Assembly: GCA_037903475.1 (NCBI GenBank) | Contig: JBAJFG010000172.1 | Location: 1,798,001-1,862,000 of the forward strand | Length of the DNA stretch: 64,000 nt | Direction of reading: 5' to 3' | Source of the DNA: Ancylostoma caninum | Lineage: Eukaryota > Nematoda > Chromadorea > Rhabditida > Ancylostomatidae | Notes under the pieces: generated by a model | The model's input: the letters and a program-made list of their open reading frames with translations, nothing else | What the model was told of the DNA's origin: nothing | The model's database searches: none | Shown here: piece after piece, positions 59,601-64,000 of the stretch | Layout: each line of letters starts with the position of its first letter | Numbering within the stretch: position 1 is the first letter of the stretch | Made by a program: the position numbers and the translations under genes

Positions 59601-60857
59601 AATCCAGAATGATTGAAGAAGTGACTGTATATGTAATATACTAGAAGAACATCGTGCTGATTTAGCGAGGGAGTACTAACTCGGAATACAAATTAAAAAA
59701 AAGTAAAGTGTAAGATAGGGAATTACAATAAAATTTTAGAGCACTTCTCAATTTACTGGAGAACCAGAAGCGATGGAATGGAAGGAAAAACCCGGAATTC
59801 GCTCAGAACTTGCAACATTTCGCGTACTTTCTCAAGGGCAAAATCCGTCGTTTTCATGGAAATTATTTATATAATTCTTCTCCGAAAATACACCAATAAC
59901 CGTAAATTTCATGCGCAAATACAACTTGCGGCTTTTCCACCACTCGTATATTCATGAATTAGCTGAAAATAGTTGCATTGCTTACAAATGATCTACATCA
60001 GAAGCATTCTGCCGGACGAAAACTGATACATTTTGCCTTATAAATTGGTTCCATTGAGCGGAAACAAGTGAGAATAAAAATGTTATGCTAGTCTCTAATT
60101 TTTCTATTTTTCTTAGTTTTCTACCGTTACCTTAGAACCTCGTTCGCACCTGAATAAGAAGATAACTACACTTTGCGGTACATAGTCCACGCGAATCCTG
60201 CTAGGAATAGCGAAATGGCAATGAATTCTGAGAATAATAAAAAATTACTAAATTTGAGGAAAATCGTAAAAATTTTCAAATGAGGAACGTGGGGGAAAAA
60301 GTGGAGTCTTTGCCAAGTTGGGGCCTGGCTGGAAAAATAAAACTATTAAAAAATTAACTCCAGTACCAAATAATCGGAAATGAATTTCTGAAAAAAAAAA
60401 GAATCATAATGGAGTAAATGACTGAAAACAAGTTAAGTAAATCGGTTAACTATTTCGCTTAGTACTTTTGACCTTCTCTCTCTCACTGGTGACTCCGTCA
60501 GTAAACCTAGACCAGTGCCACCTGCGCCACACCTCATAGAATACCATCATTCGAATATAACATTACATTTGTAGCAGAAGGAACGGAAAAAGAATTCGGC
60601 TAATAAAAATGGAAGAAAATGGAGGAAATGTTTAGAAAAAAGGAAAATGTGAGAAAATAGTGGGAGTTCTTGAAAGATTTCCTGAATATACACCACGGAT
60701 GGATACCTACTCAAATTTATTCGAACTGGACAAAAGGGAAATTGGTAATTCTTCAGCGAGATATGGAAACTAACTAGTAAATAAGAAATTCACCCACCAG
60801 ATCGTGGACGACTTTGTGCAGCGGCGGATCGTGCTGGGGATAACCGGCGCTGGTCAT
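50699..60857 (-). CDS. STAT transcription factor
   Basis: Twenty exons on the minus strand close to 2,604 nt, 867 residues: 60798-60857, 58107-58304, 56838-56940, 56601-56779, 56441-56506, 55994-56095, 55726-55917, 55218-55469, 55029-55155, 54553-54686, 54040-54192, 53847-53949, 52766-52912, 52589-52681, 52388-52485, 52265-52331, 52011-52132, 51780-51928, 50951-51050, 50699-50857. An N-terminal helical part of about 120 residues is followed by a coiled-coil region ([35 protein letters not shown]). The DNA-binding domain has [20 protein letters not shown] and [13 protein letters not shown] linker ([26 protein letters not shown]) leads to an SH2 domain whose phosphotyrosine-binding Arg sits in MYLRIS. 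The tail contains tyrosines suited to phosphorylation ([18 protein letters not shown]). STATs dimerise through SH2-phosphotyrosine and act in the nucleus. C. elegans has sta-1 and sta-2; which one is the orthologue was not resolved. One intron appears to use a GC donor. Confidence 0.88.
51219..51392. repeat. MITE family A, copy 5
   Basis: GATGCATCATTGAGACTACC at the left and GAGATTACTCATCCTTCCAG + TGATGCATC at the right, in a STAT intron. Internal copies of TTTACCCAT occur three times. Confidence 0.75.
51419..51500. repeat. short GC-rich inverted repeat
   Basis: AACCACGGTGTAGCGGCTGG and ACGCGGTTCCGCTACGGTG face each other around 51420-51500, inside the STAT intron 51051-51779. It may be a further small MITE. 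Confidence 0.4.
56165..56335. repeat. MITE family G, copy 2
   Basis: GAAAGGGTGAAAACAAGTTG, GCGAGCAAATTTCAGATG and CAGCAAATTATTCTAGGGGT match the right part of 17105-17410. The left end is degraded. In a STAT intron. Confidence 0.6.
56962..57163. repeat. MITE family F, copy 2
   Basis: TACAGTGGACGGCAATGGCG with GGCCCATCTGCGGCTTC at the left; GAGAAGG-type and GGCCGCAGATGGGCCAACG blocks (inverted) at the right, ending GTCAGCTGTA. In a STAT intron; the left end is nearly identical to the right end of copy 1 at 1201-1237. Confidence 0.7.
57103..57299. repeat. 61-bp perfect direct duplication of a family F end
   Basis: Positions 57103-57163 and 57239-57299 are identical, both starting GCGGTTGCGCAACGTCCTTC and ending ACGTCAGCTGTA, 136 bases apart. 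This indicates a recent local duplication or two overlapping insertions. Confidence 0.85.
58305..60797. other. first intron of STAT
   Basis: About 2.5 kb. It contains a family A MITE (59239-59409) and otherwise AT-rich sequence. The 117-codon minus-strand frame in it (59013-59366) overlaps the MITE and is not a gene. Confidence 0.6.
59239..59409. repeat. MITE family A, copy 6
   Basis: ACCCGGATGCGTTACAGC at the left and GGTAATCTCAATGATATAAC + CGGG at the right. GATGGGTAG/CCATGGGTAG internal words occur, as in copy 5. Confidence 0.65.
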
Positions 60858-62217
60858 CCGTCGGGTAGGCGGTGGCGAGTTATTGGGCGTAGATCAAGAA
60901 TAATGTCGATAACTGAAGAATAATCGATAGAATGGTGCGAAAGATCATAGACGGCTTGACTCGAACGAAAAGTGACGAAAAAATCCCGAAAAAAAAGCAA
61001 GCGTTCTAGCTACGTGTTAATTAAGAAGTAGTGCTTCATGAGAACTTATAAAAATATAAATATAAAAATATAAACAAAAGTATGATAAAAAAATAAAAAA
61101 ATATTAATTTAAAAACATAATAAATATAAATATAATATGAAAAACTTGAGTGGGTTAAGCTTCTTCCATTTATATGTACCGTTATTAAATAGTTAAAATA
61201 TATCAGGCATACAATCTTCAGGAAAATGAAAAGGTCCCATCAATGATTTTTTGGTTCCTGGAACGTGACCAAGATTAGATCTGTGCTCTTGTCAAAGTAC
61301 CTCAATCATCTTAGGAAAAAACAAATAAACAATTATGAAAAACAAGACAATACAGAGAAGGAGGAAATCCGAGAAAATTGTTTTGCGCATCGTAAAGGGC
61401 AAGACCATGTTTTCTCGAAAAAATCAGCTATTTTTCCAAACCAATTGCATATTTGTAGACCTTTTCTCTAATAAGACAACCTGAAAAATTCCACAATACA
61501 AATAGATTGAGGAAAAATGCACATGATCCAAGGAACATAGAAGCCTTCGCAGCGTGGTTACACAATTTAATAGTCTAGTCTGAGTCACTAGAGTTATCCA
61601 AGTCATTCAATCCGCAAAGATGCTAAACTAGGTCTACCGTGAAAAAAGAAACAGTGAAGGAGTTTTCGGGTAATTTATATTGGAAGAAATGGGGTCTTCA
61701 CCGCATTTACGTATTAGTTAGAGCAAAATGGGAAATCGCAAGGCCACCTAAAAAAGTTAATCCTCACATAATTATCTTTAAAGAGTATGTGTGATTTCCA
61801 TATGAGACAGAACTGCATTTGTGGCAACAAACCACCACCTTGTGGACTCCACAGTGGTTTCCTTGTAAATTATTAGAACCGAAAAAATAAACCCCCACGT
61901 AAAACGTGAATACCATGAAAACCAGTTGAAAGATAAAAAAATTCTACCCCAATGTTAACCATAAATGCAGTGGTTTTCGTACCATACACTGCAGTTTCAA
62001 ACATACTGCCGAATCTCTCCCGAATTTTAAATGAATTTTGGGTAAATTCGGCGGTATTTGACCATGTCATGGGCAAATTTCACTATTCTTGTGAGCATCC
62101 TTCCAGGAAAGCTTTCTTCAAGGAACTAGGCGATAACAGTCGGTGTAAAATCACCAAACTGAGCCTTTCCTCCAGAGCAGGGATTCTCAAAACGTTAATT
62201 AGGCAAACCAACGATGC

Positions 62218-62300
62218 TTAGGGTAATCGGTTACCAGAGTAGCTACGGAGGGTCTCAGCAGCTGCGGTAATCGGTTACCAGAATAGTTACGGTGGGTCTC
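62218..62300. repeat. tandem duplication containing GGTAATCGGTTACC
   Basis: GGTAATCGGTTACCAGARTA followed by GYTACGGWGGGTCTCARCAG occurs twice in a row (about 62221 and 62266). GGTAATCGGTTACC is itself a palindrome and resembles the family A core. Confidence 0.7.
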
Positions 62301-63670
62301 AACAGCAGCATTGACGGAGATGCTCAAACATAGACAGAGGTAGGTACACAGAGCATAAACAGTAACTCGAAAACCACAGCGCTTATCAAATGTAGGCCCT
62401 GGCACAGCTGTGCGACCGTTGCCGCACGTAGTTTTGCTCAATTACCATGCCGATAATCCAGAAATGTCAATAGGAAACGGCGAACTGTGGCGGCAGCCGC
62501 TCCGAACAGAGGGCCTCATTTCGAAACTGATACTGATTTTTCGAGAATTCTCCCCAAGGTTGTCAGCTGACAACTGGACATTGCTCAGCAGTAAGCAGTG
62601 TAACAGCAGATTCTCACAACGACAACCTTTCAGGGTAATAAAAACGGTAAAAACCACGGTGAAAAACGTTTTGATAACAGTGACACTGGTTTGTAGGGCA
62701 ATAACTGCACCTTACAACTTTTTTCTGAGCTACCATAGTTATCTTGGCCAAATATTCCAACACGGAAGCTGAGCGACCACTTTTTGTTAATAAATGAAAT
62801 GTTGACTTCAAGAACTTTTGTATGGAATAGTCCTGGGGACCAGTTCTCGCACCACGCACATTTCTTAGCTTATATAATTTCTAAGCGTTTCAAACCTTAG
62901 AAAACGTTGAGCACAGAGAAGCAGAAAAAAATAAAAGACCTCTTTTAAGGACTGTCCACACTTACGAATCCCGAATTACCACTAATGCGGAAGATTTTCG
63001 GAGTTTTTCGTTTTTTTTCCTTGGTGATGCACCATTGAATGTATGAAATAAATAAATAAATACAAGAGAAAACTAAACACTCGTCAATTTGGATGAAATT
63101 TTGCGCCCATTTGTGAAATGAAAGTACTGTAGCGGGGACCAGTTCTCGCACTCAACACAGTCAAAACGATGGTGACCTAAGCCTTTTTGGTACCAATAAT
63201 AAAGCAAATAATCGTTATCAATTCAAGGAATCGATAAAAATCAAAAGGATTAAATATGAAATTCAGTAAAAAAATGGAATTTAAGGAAAGAACAGCTGCT
63301 GCGTGTTAGTGTACGTAAGCGACCATCGATATGATAAAGCATTTGATGTGGTTTGGCAGCTTTTGATTAGTGACATCCATAAAAACGTCCCTGATAGGAA
63401 AATGTGGGCGAAAACACGGTCACGGTTTGATTACAAGACAGTTGGGCAGTAGCTGCTCACGGAAATTTCATCATTTTTTTCGGAGAAAAGTGCAATGCAC
63501 TGCAATGCACTTTGGAGTGACGGGGTTTAGAGAATCCTACATTTCGTCGTAGAACCATCCAATGGTTTTTTCTCGAAGGAGCTGAAAAAAACCTCATTCA
63601 TACTGAAGAACACTAACCTTTATTTCTAATTGAGCATCTCGCGCTGGTTACTGACATTTTCGCCTGAAAT

Positions 63671-63742
63671 GTTGCCATCCTTTCCTCAATTGCTGCTGTG
63701 AGGAGAACAGCTTGAGCAGCAATTGAGGCGAGGATGGCAGCA
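63671..63742. repeat. 27-bp inverted repeat (hairpin)
   Basis: GTTGCCATCCTTTCCTCAAT with TGCTGCT pairs with AGCAGCAATTGAGGCGAGGA with TGGCAGC, with only a few mismatches and a loop of about 17 bases. Confidence 0.75.
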
Positions 63743-64000
63743 AATGGCTGGAGATGCTGCTGGGCTTAGCAGTTCTACACTGTAGTTACTACGTATCAGT
63801 GGCGGAGGCACAAAGTGGGCGGGAGGGGGAAGGGGGTGGGAAAAAGAGTGGGGTCTCAGCCGCTTTGGGGACCCGGATGAAAAATAAAATTAATAAAAAT
63901 ATTGATTATAGTGATAACTAATAAATAAAAATTATATTAATAATAACAATGAAAGTAAACAACTAAAAATAAACTGATACAAGATTTTTTATTGTATTGT

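Larger units (their letters stand above)
60858..64000. other. 5' flank of STAT and AT-rich spacer
   Basis: The first few hundred bases upstream of 60857 probably hold the STAT promoter; no TATA box was evident. The rest is AT-rich with small repeats (62218-62300, 63671-63742) and an AATAAATAAATAAAT tail near 63046. No gene was supported. Confidence 0.5.

Noticed and set aside
55141..60857. Splitting the STAT model into two genes (an upstream unknown helical protein and a shorter STAT)
   Set aside because: Exon 55029-55155 links the halves in phase, the upstream exons place the DNA-binding domain at about the same residue number as in human STAT1, and no stop or start supports a split.

Overview
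This window is nuclear DNA from a nematode, most likely a clade V (strongylid or hookworm-like) species. The evidence is short GT-AG introns ending in TTTYAG, trans-splice-like acceptors directly upstream of start codons, a nematode-specific SPK domain, a STAT with nematode-type sequence, and introns and spacers packed with small inverted-repeat elements (MITEs). All gene models below were built by eye. I joined exons only where splice sites and reading phase agreed. In most models the total length divides exactly by three, but none has been checked against RNA.

Layout. (1) 1-5648, plus: the 3' part of a type I membrane protein with AMOP, VWD-like and Sushi domains. (2) 6436-7852, plus: a small secreted protein of unknown family. 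It converges on, and overlaps antisense with, (3) 7803-9999, minus: a 339-aa DHRSX-like short-chain dehydrogenase in nine exons. (4) 11467-13790 and 14084-15466, plus: a queuosine-salvage hydrolase (QNG1) followed closely by the translation re-initiation factor MCTS1, spaced like a nematode operon. (5) about 15751-16948, minus: a secreted Cys/Pro/Gly-rich repeat protein. (6) 19446-25325, minus: an F-box/leucine-rich-repeat protein of 427 aa. (7) 25326-35893: a gene-poor stretch with MITEs and a decayed Tc1-like transposon (29141-30732). (8) 35894-40452, minus: a 485-aa SPK-domain protein. (9) 41850-42597, minus: an unidentified broken reading frame. (10) 43831-45633, minus: a 231-aa unidentified, probably nuclear protein. 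(11) 45634-50442: repeats, including a roughly 590-bp foldback element, and fragments of one or two unidentified minus-strand genes. (12) 50699-60857, minus: a complete STAT transcription factor of 867 aa in 20 exons, with one predicted GC-AG intron. (13) 60858-64000: AT-rich sequence with repeats and no gene that I can support.

The genes do not form one obvious pathway. The nearest thing to a functional group is QNG1-MCTS1: both products act on translation (supply of queuine for tRNA modification, and re-initiation/ribosome recycling), and they are probably co-transcribed. STAT, the SPK protein and the 231-aa protein are likely nuclear; the F-box protein is likely a ubiquitin-ligase adaptor.

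The other dominant feature is mobile DNA. At least ten families of inverted-repeat elements recur, several with two to seven copies here. They sit mostly in introns and intergenic DNA, and one has landed at the 3' end of the Cys-rich gene, where it opens a spurious reading frame.
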